Shown piece after piece: positions 1 to 9,221 of a stretch of DNA of 27,004 nt (position 1 is its first letter; each line of letters opens with the position of its first letter). This stretch comes from Saccoglossus kowalevskii. Lineage: Eukaryota; Hemichordata; Enteropneusta; Harrimaniidae. The translations under genes and the position numbers were made by a program. The stretch lies in the NCBI RefSeq assembly GCF_000003605.2, contig NW_003108586.1, forward strand, positions 85,747-112,750, written 5' to 3'. A model generated the notes under the pieces. The model was not told where the DNA came from. It did not search any database and was given only the letters and a program-made list of their open reading frames with translations.

Positions 1-350
1 CGTGTTAACAATGTTGACACTAGCAACAAACTGGGGGGAAAATCAAGATGAGTAGAAAGGGCACAAACACCTATCTATAATAACAATAGAAACAATATTA
101 CCATTAAAACAAAATTGTTTGAGACTACACAAATACCAATATTAACATATTATAAGTATATTCGAACAAAAACTGGGACAAGACAGAAACTGAAAAAGTC
201 CACCTCAGATTCTGTAGGCACATTCTAAATGTGAATAAAAGAACAAGCAACATTGCAGTACGAATGGATACAGGTAGATTACCATTGTTACGCATACTAC
301 ACTATAATGCAAATCAATATGAATATTACAAAACAAAATGGCACAAAATG
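1..350 (+). mobile_element. LINE (non-LTR retrotransposon) fragment, C-terminal part of the RT polyprotein
   Basis: The frame beginning after the stop at 153-155 is open to 369-371. It reads TEKVHLRFCRHILNV, then KRTSNIAVRMDTGRLPLL, then a tyrosine-rich stretch. From knowledge of LINE ORF2 proteins, the pattern VHL-FCK-IL-V, then TSN-AV, then ELGR-PL is typical of the segment just after the reverse transcriptase domain in many invertebrate elements. Here the usual EL of ELGR is DT. The frame is broken upstream by the stop at 153, so this is a dead remnant. Homology ends at about 350, where the tandem array begins. The upstream part continues off the window. The clade (CR1, Jockey or other) cannot be decided from so short a piece. 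Confidence 0.72.
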
Positions 351-352
351 AA

Positions 353-829
353 AGGATTACATGTTGTATGAGTATTACTAGGATTACATGTTGTATGAGT
401 ATTACTAGGATTACATGTTGTATGAGTATTACTAGGATTACATGTTGTGGAGGTGTTACTTGTATTACATGTGTGGGTATTACTAGGATAACGTGTGTGG
501 TTATTACTATGGATACATTTTGTGTGGTTATTACTAGGATCACGTGTGTGGTTATTACTATGGATACATTTTGTGTGGTTATTACTAGGATCACGTGTGT
601 GGTTATTACTATGGATACATTTTGTGTAGTTATTACTAGGATCACGTGTGTGGTTATTACTATGGATACATGCTGTGTGGATATTACTAGGATAACGTGT
701 TTGGTTATTACTAGGATTACATGTTGTGTGGTTATTACTAGGATTACATGTTGTGTGGGTATTACTAGAATAACATGTGTGGTTATTACTTTAATTACAT
801 GTTGTGTTGTGTTGTGTATAGTAGTTACT
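353..829. repeat. Minisatellite of 24- and 27-bp units, about 18 copies
   Basis: Units share the core GGATNACRTG, then TGTGGTTATTACT. Boundaries can be walked at 353, 380, 407, 434, 461, 485, 509, 536, 560, 587, 611, 638, 662, 689, 713, 740, 767 and 791. The first four units are 27 bp. From 509 to 712 a 27-bp unit alternates with a 24-bp unit lacking three bases, giving a 51-bp higher-order period repeated four times (starts 509, 560, 611, 662). The last unit is stretched to 39 bp by a TGTTG run. Because 24 and 27 are multiples of three, both strands keep long open frames; these are artefacts of the repeat. Confidence 0.95.
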
Positions 830-1258
830 GTGGGTCATTTGTAAGAAGTCTGTAATTCTTGTTGTGGTGATGAATGCAGGTGTCATTTACTTTTTTTAGT
901 GGTTATTATAAGTGTGTTTTCAGTTCCTTCAGTATGGTGACACCATTTTCTACAAGTATGCGGCAATGTTCAGGATTCAGTAATATATATCAAATTACTC
1001 GGCGTATGAAGGCGACAATGTTGATAACTTTGAGTATTTCTAAGCATGTTTCATATTGTATCTTGATAAACAACTTCTTAAACTAGGAAAAAGTGCGTGT
1101 GCGGCACGCATGCGCATTTTCGATTTTTAATATTACTATGTTTGCTGCCAAAATAACGTTTTAACTTTATATAATACAGTATATCATTCTATATCGCCCT
1201 ATCAAAATATCCAGATTATATCTACATATGAAACGTAGGATATCGTTGAATAGTTGTT
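830..1258. other. No gene seen; one NRF1-like motif
   Basis: No convincing exon or RNA gene is seen. The only distinct feature is a short GC-rich island at about 1093-1115 in AT-rich surroundings, with CACGCATGCGCA, close to the NRF1 palindrome (consensus YGCGCAYGCGCR). The 70-residue frame at 874-1086 has no recognisable domain and is of chance length. Confidence 0.5.
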
Positions 1259-1320
1259 ATATATATTTATTTGTTTTTATATATATTTATTTGTTTTTAT
1301 GTATATTTATTTGTTGTTTT
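1259..1320. repeat. 20-bp AT-rich tandem repeat, 3 copies
   Basis: The unit ATATATATTTATTTGTTTTT is present three times at exact 20-base spacing (from about 1259, 1279 and 1299). The third copy carries substitutions (GTATA; TTGTTG). Confidence 0.9.
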
Positions 1321-1391
1321 CCAGATACGTTGAATTGCAGATCAGAATTGAAATTCACGACATTTAACTTCTACCTTCGAATGTTTTAGTG

Positions 1392-1451
1392 TCTTAGACT
1401 ATACCAGTCGCCTTGCATCTCGGGTTCCGTGGCATCAACGTTCGAATCACG
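1392..1451 (+). repeat. tRNA-like relic, possible SINE head
   Basis: TTAGAC at 1394, CGCCTTGCATCTCGGG at 1410-1425 and GTTCGAATC at 1440-1448 appear in the order expected of a tRNA-derived SINE head. The last matches a pol III B box (consensus GGTTCGANTCC) in its core. The A-box region is poor, and I could not fold a proper cloverleaf, so a functional tRNA is unlikely. No poly-A or simple-repeat tail is evident just downstream. It could also be a chance match. Confidence 0.3.
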
Positions 1452-1466
1452 TACGTCAAAGATCAG

Positions 1467-2408
1467 TACACACGGAATACACCTAATTTGACTGAATTCC
1501 ATGAGGCCATAGATGGGCGCCCTGAGAGATTAGACACACGGACTTAGATAATGAACCGCCACGTAGAGTAAAAGACGTGCGATTAGAAAATCTGTGACAT
1601 GAGTGAGCTGTATTACTCAAAATGATTTAACGGGTTTTGGTTTAGACATGTTGGTGAGCTTGTCTTCAAAATTGTTTTGTTTTTTATTTGACTAACATTC
1701 GTTTAATTTTTGAAAGCTCTAAATTGCTTTAATGTTAATAAGGGAACTGGAAACAAGTGCTTATTTTTTTATTGAATGTCGAAAAGCAACCTCAATCAAC
1801 AAAACCTTGTTACATAGCCCACCAATTGTTGTTTACTCTGTTGCGAATACACTGAAATAATAAGCGTCTCAATTTCTAGTATTATTCTAATTTTAGAATT
1901 GCTGGTTTGTATAATTATTTTGTTATGCATAATGGGTCATATCCACAATACAATTACTACTAAATAAGTATGTGTTAGACAGCAACTGGAGAAGACTGTC
2001 GCTTTCTGTCTAATATACCATTAATAATTCACCACATGAAAATTGAAGCCCATTTGTACCAATATATGTGCGCATTTGAGTGTCGCCAAGCAGATCGTCT
2101 AATAATTAATGTGCTGGCAACACTGTAATGTAGATGCAAGAAAATGTAAAATAAATGTTGTTTTGTTTTGGCTTTTTATGGAATAAGTTTCAGTATATTT
2201 AATATAAAAAAACACATTTTCTAACTCCGTAAAATGTGGTGAGATGTTTTCTGCGATATTAAATATGACTGTATTTTTTTCTGAGCCATCAATAACATTG
2301 CATGTAATGTACGAATTTGAAAGTAAGAAAAAGATGTGACGTGATTTCTGTCATATCATAAATACATTGTAATATGTTATAAAGTGCAATAACTTCTGTA
2401 TCACCCAT
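1467..2408. other. No gene seen
   Basis: AT-rich sequence with short frames only. I see no repeat, RNA gene or exon that I can support here. Confidence 0.55.
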
Positions 2409-2517
2409 AAATGTAATAATAAACCCTACTCGCAATGACGATAAACCTTATTTTTAATACCAACCCTATTGTAATATACAAACAATACCTATACGAATAG
2501 GGTTGATTATTACATTT
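2409..2517. repeat. Imperfect inverted repeat (fold-back) with an alternative inner stem
   Basis: The 24-base arm at 2409-2432 (begins AAATGTAATAATAAACCC) pairs with the reverse complement of 2494-2517 at 22 of 24 positions. Inside the loop, AACCCTATT at 2462-2470 pairs perfectly with AATAGGGTT at 2496-2504, so the right arm can pair with either of two left partners. No clear target-site duplication flanks the structure, so calling it a fold-back transposon is only inference. Confidence 0.75.
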
Positions 2518-3197
2518 AAAGGTTGACACAACATCTCGGCTGCGTAGTTAAATATAATTGGAGCTCATGAGGTGATAACTTGTGATATTTTGGTCAACCG
2601 ACTATACTAGTAGTTTTGAAGTTTAAAGAAACGTGAATGCTTAGTTCATGTTTGTTTTTGGTTATTTATTCGTATATGTCCATTTACTGCCCCCGTTAGG
2701 AAGGGGTATCAGTGGCAGTGGAACTGGAGTGACAATATCATCCACAGCAAGTACATGTCCGTACTGGGATCATGCGGCTATATTGACATTCAGTGCCAAG
2801 GTTGAGCGTATCACAACTGTTATCGTCACATAGGTGCTTATAATATTTGCATTTTTCTAGGTTTGGATGAATGCTGATAAACTTGTTATGACTATTTTTA
2901 TCAACTTTTGCTTACAGCGTTGTATATAATTATATTGAGGAAGCACACCATTTGTATGTTATTAGGGATAGAGGTAAATGTTGTATATGACAGAGTATGC
3001 GATGAAAAAGACATAAGTATACTAAGTATTCTAGTTCACCCCTAGACATTACAGGAAATTCCAAAATCATTAGCCATGCATAGCCGGTCAAGTGTCCTGC
3101 TTCATTGCAATTATTTCAACCGTATTTAATTTTCCCTTTCTGTATTTATAGTATTGTTTGCTAAGCTTATAAATCAGAGTAGGAGAACAACAAATGG
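2518..3197. other. Anonymous stretch with one weak exon-like patch
   Basis: No gene can be supported. A patch of raised GC at about 2686-2830 is open in the 2648-2833 frame, and a second frame is open there for about 30 codons (2711 to about 2803). AG at 2711-2712 and GT after CCAAG near 2800 could be splice sites, but there is no good pyrimidine tract and no domain is recognised. Confidence 0.4.
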
Positions 3198-3323
3198 TAG
3201 TTTTCGCGTTTTAACCGCCATTGACACCAACTTGAAAGGTATTTTGTGTTGCATTTAACACCAAGTATAGCCTAATGAAAATTTGCATATTTTACCAAAA
3301 AGTGAATCAAGATCTGTTAGTAG
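3198..3323. repeat. Dispersed repeat, copy 1
   Basis: This segment matches 6537-6657 in the same orientation, at roughly three-quarters identity with small gaps by eye. The best-conserved block is AATTTGCATATTTTACC, followed by AAAGTG-ATCAAGA--TGTTAGTAG. Both copies begin with TAGTTTTCG. No coding capacity, terminal repeats or target duplication are visible, so the element class is unknown. Confidence 0.75.
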
Positions 3324-3518
3324 ATATTAAGTCCACAACTAAGAACAACAAAAATATAGAAACAATTGCAATATTTGGCGGGAAGTAGGACCTTCAAAAG
3401 TTAACAACCAGAGCACATGTAATTTATTTAAAAGGAAGCATTAACTGAGAATATATATGAAGAGGAGTTGACATGTTATCAAAATGTAGAATCAGAGCGA
3501 GATGCCCTGAAGTAAAGT

Positions 3519-3798
3519 TTAAAGGGCGGTAGTCGTCGCGCCACGCATGCGCGAGATACATGGTCTCATATAAACAAAAATGGCGACTTTGTAACTGAGA
3601 CGTTAAAGCTTTAAATTAGGAATTTTTAGGTGATTGGAAGGTATCGAAGAAATCACCTGCTGTAATTAGTGCAAGACGCGCCCAGGTCGAACCCCATACT
3701 TGTGATATACATTAGAAGAGCGCATTGGATTGTTGGAAAATCAATGTTTATCAACACAAATGTCGCACATGCGCAGCGCGACGACTACCGCCCTTTAA
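3519..3798 (+). mobile_element. MITE-like element, long form, copy 1 (TTAA-flanked)
   Basis: TTAA at 3519-3522 and 3795-3798 flanks a 272-base body with inverted ends. The left end AGGGCGGTAGTCGTCGCGC is repeated exactly on the opposite strand at the right end, and the inverted match extends to about 31 bases with 3 mismatches. The body resembles 8768-9062 over most of its length: ATGGCGACTTTG, TGATTGGAAGGTATCGA, CGCGCCCAGG and GAGCGCATTGGATTG are shared. It has no transposase and is therefore non-autonomous. TTAA duplication is the piggyBac habit, but TTAA is palindromic and joins TTTAAA here, so TA- or TTA/TAA-type insertion cannot be excluded. Confidence 0.9.
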
Positions 3799-5919
3799 AG
3801 TTTAAAGGTCACGTCACGGACAGTGGAATACAAATAATGATCAAAAAAAATATACAAACGTGGATTGTAATACATGTATGTTGTTTATTTTTAATGGGTT
3901 GAGTATTTCGATATTCACTGGGTCAGTTTGAGTGTTTTGTCAATCTGTAGTCTGTAGTCTGTTTTGATTATTTACGCACGATCCGATGGTGAAATGAATT
4001 ATTCATGGAATAATAGTCACATATACTGATAGCGCTGTTTTGCGCGGTTGGGAATCTATTTAATATACAAATATGCTCTCCAATACAATATTGTTTCAGT
4101 GTTTTATGTTTAGTTTTTTTCTTCTTCATTCTATTCAAGCTTTTTCTCCTCAATAATCTCATTTATTGTGATCACTCATTTTCATCCAAAATGGCACATC
4201 ACAAAAAATACTACAGAGAGTTGACGGAGCAACACATACACGCAATTAATGGTGGAATGATTAGAAGATATATTATACGAAGGGAAAGAATTAAAATGGT
4301 ATTTCAATAAATTCGGGAGTCTGAACCAATCACCATTCCATTATGTTTGGTGCGTGTATCACAGCACGGCATCATGGGGGTATATTGTGTTCGCGTATCA
4401 CAAGAATAACACAACGCACGTAAATTTCACCGTGCATAATCAATGTTTACTTTCACTTACCTGCTTTGCGTGATACGGGAATTACCAACACAATTTGAAA
4501 TTTGCCGAGAAAACAGTTTTTAGAGTAGTACCATGCATTGCGTTAACTCGCTCACACGCACACTAGCATTTGCACGAAAATAATGTATTGAATACCATGC
4601 ATAGAAGTGTCCAAACGCATTTTACAACGAGAAAACAATCTGAAAACCAATTAGAGACATTTATTTCCGACAAAGCCCGTATCCGGGCAGTTTCATTGTA
4701 ACCTCAAATGGATACGTATTTATTCATTGTTCCTAAAAATAAGCGAACATTAGTGGCATGTTGGTGATTCGAGACAGCAGTTGAGTTTCTCAAGCCGTAG
4801 TTTACTACACAACATCAGAATCGACATGCTTCAAAAATACTTCACCTTCATACTTACAAGGACATTGTCTCAATATTATATTCCGCATTTGGTGTAATTT
4901 ATTGCAATTTTAACCATCTGTTACGCGATCTAATAGCTAGCTACTTAATAGCTCTTTTCGTATAAAAGAATAATATGGTCAAGGTTGCTATAGTATTTTT
5001 ATGTTATTTTCTGGTTTGGTTTGACCATCTTGAACTTGCCCGTTAACCGCGATTACCAACTATTTTTCTGACTAAATAACTTGGTTCTGACGAAATTCTA
5101 TTATAATCACGTTATAACAAATGTAAAACATTTGATAAAAATCTATCAGCAACCACATATTATGTCCGTTTAATTCAAAATTAACACTGAATGAGGGAAA
5201 AAGCTACAATAAAATCTCTTCACCAAAATTTTAGCGGGGTAAAAAAATTTCTGTTACATTTTGCTCACGTTCGCGTGCACGTAATGTTTATTTATCCTTT
5301 ATACCTAACTATACGGAGACAGCGTTTGAGTGTAATTAGAGTGGCTGCCACGTTACAAAACATACACGCCAAATTATTTTGCAATATTTTATCAAAAATT
5401 AGGGCTCACGTTACGAATGTTAATGCATACATTTCTCCGTGTCAATTTCATAATGCCTAGCTTCTGTTGGATTCTGTTGACTTTCGGATTTAATTCGAAA
5501 GATCTGCGTAAACTGCGTAAATATTTTAATATCCAAAATGTGTTCCTTCTACCATCCAATCCAATATTTCATTTTCACGTCATAAAATCGCGGAAAAATT
5601 CCATGGCAACGACACTGCCAGTATAAACATTAAACTTAATTGTTTAAAAGTCTATTATTACACATTTTCCCCCGACGAAACGAATAAATTGCAGATAGTG
5701 CAAGAGATATGAATCTGGTCGCGCGAGCGTACATATGGCACCCTCACTTTCAGGTTTTCTTTTTTTCCATTGTCGTCTCCATCTCCAATAATACATTGAT
5801 TCCACATTCAAACTGAAAGCAACAACCATATTTTTAAGAGCTCATGATGAATTTAAGCCGGACAATTATCTCACTATCGACAGGAAATTGCAGAAAGATT
5901 GATCTGAATTTGGATAAAT
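3799..5919. other. No gene seen; isolated splice-donor-like and X-box-like sites
   Basis: No supportable exon. On the minus strand, GCAG followed by GTAAGTGAAAG, with the boundary at 4461/4460, is a near-perfect donor. The frame before it is open for only about 25 codons and has no clear acceptor. AATTCCATGGCAAC at 5597-5610 contains half of an RFX X-box. The frames at 5191-5460 and 5644-5829 show no domain. Confidence 0.45.
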
Positions 5920-6175
5920 ATGATGGTTGTCCCGCGGATGCCTTATTTCCGACGGAGACATGCATTGGTTGGCCCGGGTCACGTGACAATTAATAAAGAG
6001 CGGGTGCTGACAAAGACAGTGCATTGGGCTGGCATCGACGCACAGTGGGTACTCCGTAAGGTTTCAGCTTCAAAGATAATTTCCCCTGAGTACAATATCC
6101 ACTCATTCACATGTACAAGCAGTTGACTGCTCATCTAGCGAACTACCGGGATTTCTACGCGTAAGTTATTCGGCG
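5920..6175 (+). promoter_or_regulatory. Candidate promoter or first-exon region
   Basis: A patch of higher GC and CpG stands in AT-rich flanks. It holds an inverted CCAAT box (ATTGG near 5964) and, 14 bases on, the full palindrome GTCACGTGAC at 5978-5987, an E-box of the USF/TFE type. CCGTAAGG near 6054 and a strong donor, GTAAGTTA at 6161, follow. The 5920-6126 frame within it shows no domain. The arrangement of CCAAT, E-box and downstream donor is what a promoter with an untranslated first exon would look like, but no transcript evidence exists here. Confidence 0.3.
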
Positions 6176-6309
6176 GCTTACTCCGGGCGTGAGGACTGAA
6201 CTCAATAATTATTTTGTCATCTTCCCTGAAAATCTTTGCATTTTATTTTATTAGTTTATGAAATGGATTCTCGGATATGTATTATTTTGGTACATTCCAA
6301 AATTGATAT

Positions 6310-6442
6310 TTAAAGGGCGGCAGTCGTCTCGCCGCGTCCTGTTCGATATGGGACTCATAGCGACGTATACAACGCGTGTAAAATACATTGTTTATTTACA
6401 TGAAATTCGAACACGCGCTACGCAACGACCACCGCGCTTTAA
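6310..6442 (+). mobile_element. MITE-like element, short form, copy 1
   Basis: TTAA at 6310-6313 and 6439-6442 flanks a 125-base body. It matches the reverse complement of 11014-11138 at about 119 of 125 positions, a clearly recent relation. The ends (AGGGCGGCAGTCGTC; right end, inverted, AGCGCGGTGGTCGTTGCG) resemble those of the long form. Both forms share ATATGGG-CTCATA near the left and CAATGTTTAT near the right, so the short form is probably an internally deleted relative. No coding capacity. Confidence 0.92.
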
Positions 6443-6536
6443 TCGAGTACATTTCAGAAAATGAGCTCAGCAGTCGAAAACTTCTACGTACATTTAAATC
6501 TGCAGCTCACCGATCATATATTTTATATATACAATT

Positions 6537-6657
6537 TAGTTTTCGTGTTCAGCCTTGGACGCCAATTTGAAAGACAACTTGCATTGCCTTTAACACAAAA
6601 TATAACAGGATGACAATTTGCATATTTTACCAAAAGTGGATCAAGACATGTTAGTAG
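6537..6657. repeat. Dispersed repeat, copy 2
   Basis: Same orientation as 3198-3323 and homologous over its whole length (see that entry). It starts 95 bases after the short MITE and ends where the 60-bp tandem repeat begins. Confidence 0.75.
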
Positions 6658-6666
6658 TCAATTGCA

Positions 6667-6840
6667 TAGCTATTTAGAAACGACCAAGCGTGTACGTTTC
6701 TCGGTGCACACAGCCATTTAGAGCTGCAGCTCTTCGACCAGAGCGTAATATGTTTATTTCTCGATGTGCATAGCCATTTAGAGCTGCAACTCACCAACCA
6801 GAGCGTACTAGTATATGTATATTTCTCAGTGTATGTAGTC
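6667..6840. repeat. About 60-bp tandem repeat, 3 units plus a start
   Basis: Units begin TAGCTATTTA (6667), CAGCCATTTA (6711), TAGCCATTTA (6771) and TAGTCATATT (6835). Each continues through a GACCAAGCGT or ACCAGAGCGTA block and ends TTTCTC-GTG. Unit lengths are 44, 60 and 64 bases. The middle units hold GAGCTGCAGCTC, a perfect 12-base palindrome, at 6721-6732, and its one-base variant at 6781. Confidence 0.88.
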
Positions 6841-6841
6841 A

Positions 6842-8763
6842 TATTTCATTCAAGTCGTCAATTACACAGGTCATTTAATAAACTCTACGCAAAACATTCA
6901 ACATAATTTGATCAAACAAAAAGAGACGATGATGGTTTTAATCACACTCGCTTCCACATTGGTGATTTTAGGGACGGACCAATAGAAGGACTGTGCCTTT
7001 CCCATTCATGAGTGATTGGAATACATAATTCGTTGGAATAGATGGAACATGCTTCTTGTTCGTTGATATCTGTACATCAATTGAACACCTAAATCACTGT
7101 TGTGCATACAGTTCAGAAAATTAATATACTTTTACAATTGCATCCACATACTTCTATGAAGTTTGTAATTTACAATATTGTTCACACCTCATTTGAACAG
7201 TATTAATAGCTATCAATCCATGTATTGTGAAGAGGTCTGGGCAAAATATTTTCCCACTTTATTATGCGAAGTCAACTAGTATTTCGCCTGACAGCAATGA
7301 AATACCCATTCTCTAGAAAATATTTCACATATGCTTTTGTCTACCAAGAAATTTGTGATTTTTAGTCTGCATGAATATATATATATCGTTTTGTACAAGA
7401 AAGAGGATCAAGCTTGCGCCCCTCCCCCCCAAAAAAACAAACACATAAATAGTTACTCAAAAATCTTGAATACATTGCACAGAGTAGTTCACGTTGCATG
7501 CCTTATTGCTTCGCTGCATCTGTTCTTTAGTATTGATACGAGACAGAATTGACCCATGTTTGACTTGATAGGTTAATTGCTGGGATGCATCAACTGTCAT
7601 TAACTGCTGAACACTATACCGGTTGTAGGTTATATATTTCCTAAAGCTTAATGCCTTACACAACTTGCGTAGTATTAAATGCCTACATCTCGATAGCAGG
7701 TTACATGACAACTCCATGTGCTTCAAGAATATAGAATCACGCGACAACTTACGAAAACAGTGAAATCAATACCCGAATAGCGTTTCTAGTCACGTGGTTC
7801 ATGACCATGTGGAATGCCCCAAACTCAATGTATGATCCATTAGTGTTGGCTATCCACAGAATTCCAATCTTCGGATTTCAGACATGTCAATGACGTACGT
7901 ACGCTCGTAACATCATGGTACAAGTCAATAAGTTATATTACAACGACACGACATTGATCAAGTCTTGTTTACTTTGAATGACCCTTGATTTTTCTTCAGG
8001 TGACCTCAGGCTGTATTCATATCAGAGAAATTTCATATTTATTTGTTTGTATCGTGCTTGGGTAAACAAACGTTGTCATTCAGATGACAATTGCTCTTTG
8101 TGATGTTGGCGTTTGTATGATCAGTTCCAGAACTTCATCGTTTATTACAGGCATTTTGCATCACAGCTACTAGTAGTATAATGTTTAATAGATCCTAGAT
8201 GTAAATGGACGCCGAGATCTTGTTCAGAATGAGAGAACCACGAGAATAAATTGTTTTTGTCTCATAAATTGTGGACGCGATGAAATGAAAGACGGCAACA
8301 CTGTTTCTCGCTCTAATATCAGACTAGTAATACAAGTCTGAGCTCTGATGTATATTCACTGAGCTGGGACGCGAATATGCTGTGACCATACGGAAGTTGT
8401 AGATGTTAATTACACAACCGGGTTACAAATAACTGATTAGTTGGTTTAATGAATATTTATAATTAGTGAAATATTCAATAGAGCGGGAACACCGTCGGAA
8501 TTCGATTACGGGTCTTGTGTCCCGTAAGGCACTTGTGCATTTGTGCGCCGAATTTCTGTCACAACATCTGAATTCACCATTATTTAATAAATTTGTTTAG
8601 TCATTTTTAGAGTTACTAGAAGAAGTGCACATTGCTGAAACAGTTATTTACTGTCGAAACGACATCGTGGTGTGGATGCATTCAGAATGAAATCAAAAAT
8701 GATCGACGAAATTGACACAACAGAGCAACACGCATGTGCCGATGCATTTCGTATTTGTGATTA
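6842..8763. other. No gene seen
   Basis: AT-rich, with only chance-length frames (the largest is 96 codons on the minus strand at 7457-7747, with no recognised domain). A C7-A7 junction at about 7424-7438 is low-complexity. CACGTG lies at about 7792. Nothing else can be supported. Confidence 0.5.
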
Positions 8764-9066
8764 TTAAAGAGCGGTAGTCGTCGCGCCACGCATGCGCGAG
8801 ATACTAGTATATGGGTCTCATATAAACAAAGATGGCGACTTTGACTGTTGTGCAGATCAACGTGTACAAACATTTCCAAGCTATAATTAAATAATTTTTA
8901 GTTGATTGGAAGGTATCGAAAGAGTCACCGGCGGTATTCAGTGTCGCGCCCAGGACAAACCTCATACTTGTGAATTCCATTTAAAGAGCGCATTGGATTG
9001 TGGGAATATCAATGTTCATCAAAACAAATGTCGCACATGCGCAGCGCGACGACCACCGCGCTTTAA
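8764..9066 (+). mobile_element. MITE-like element, long form, copy 2
   Basis: TTAA at 8764-8767 and 9063-9066 flanks a 295-base body in the same orientation as 3519-3798, with which it shares the ends and several internal blocks. It is 23 bases longer than that copy. The left end carries CACGCATGCGCG (NRF1-like), then AAGATGGCGACTTTG (YY1-like); the right part carries GCGCATTGGATTG, which includes an inverted CCAAT. It ends 49 bases before the candidate exon at 9116, inside what would be the upstream intron. Confidence 0.9.
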
Positions 9067-9115
9067 GCTGGTCACAGGCTGGTACGATAAGTTGGCAGGC
9101 GGTTACTTTTTTTAG

Positions 9116-9221
9116 CAACCGTGGTGTACAGAATGTAGATGTAGTAATCTTCACTGATAAAACATCCAGACAATGGTCGCATTATGGGTTAGACACAAAC
9201 GGAGCCAAGATCTCGTGGGAA
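9116..9221 (+). CDS. Candidate internal coding exon, unknown product
   Basis: A pyrimidine run ending in TTTTTTTAG at 9107-9115 forms a good splice acceptor. TGGGAA followed by GTAAGAAAA (intron from 9222) forms a strong donor. Between them, 106 bases are open in a single frame starting at 9117: 35 codons including NVDVVIFTDKTSRQW and ending GLDTNGAKISWE. The exon would start with the last base of a codon and end on a codon boundary. All other frames on both strands have stops. The peptide has an ordinary residue mix, but I do not recognise its family, and no partner exon was identified nearby. It may be a real exon, an exon relic or chance. Confidence 0.33.

Noticed and set aside
338-844. 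168-codon plus frame and overlapping 146-codon minus frame (205-645)
   Set aside because: Both translate the 24/27-bp minisatellite. Unit lengths divisible by three keep frames open, and the peptides are simple repeats of VVITRITC or VITTHVIL type.
3669-3902. 77-codon frame, and the matching frame at 8906-9115
   Set aside because: Both read through the MITE inverted ends (VAHAQRDD), not a gene.
7457-7747. 96-codon minus frame
   Set aside because: No domain recognised and no supporting exon signals at its ends.
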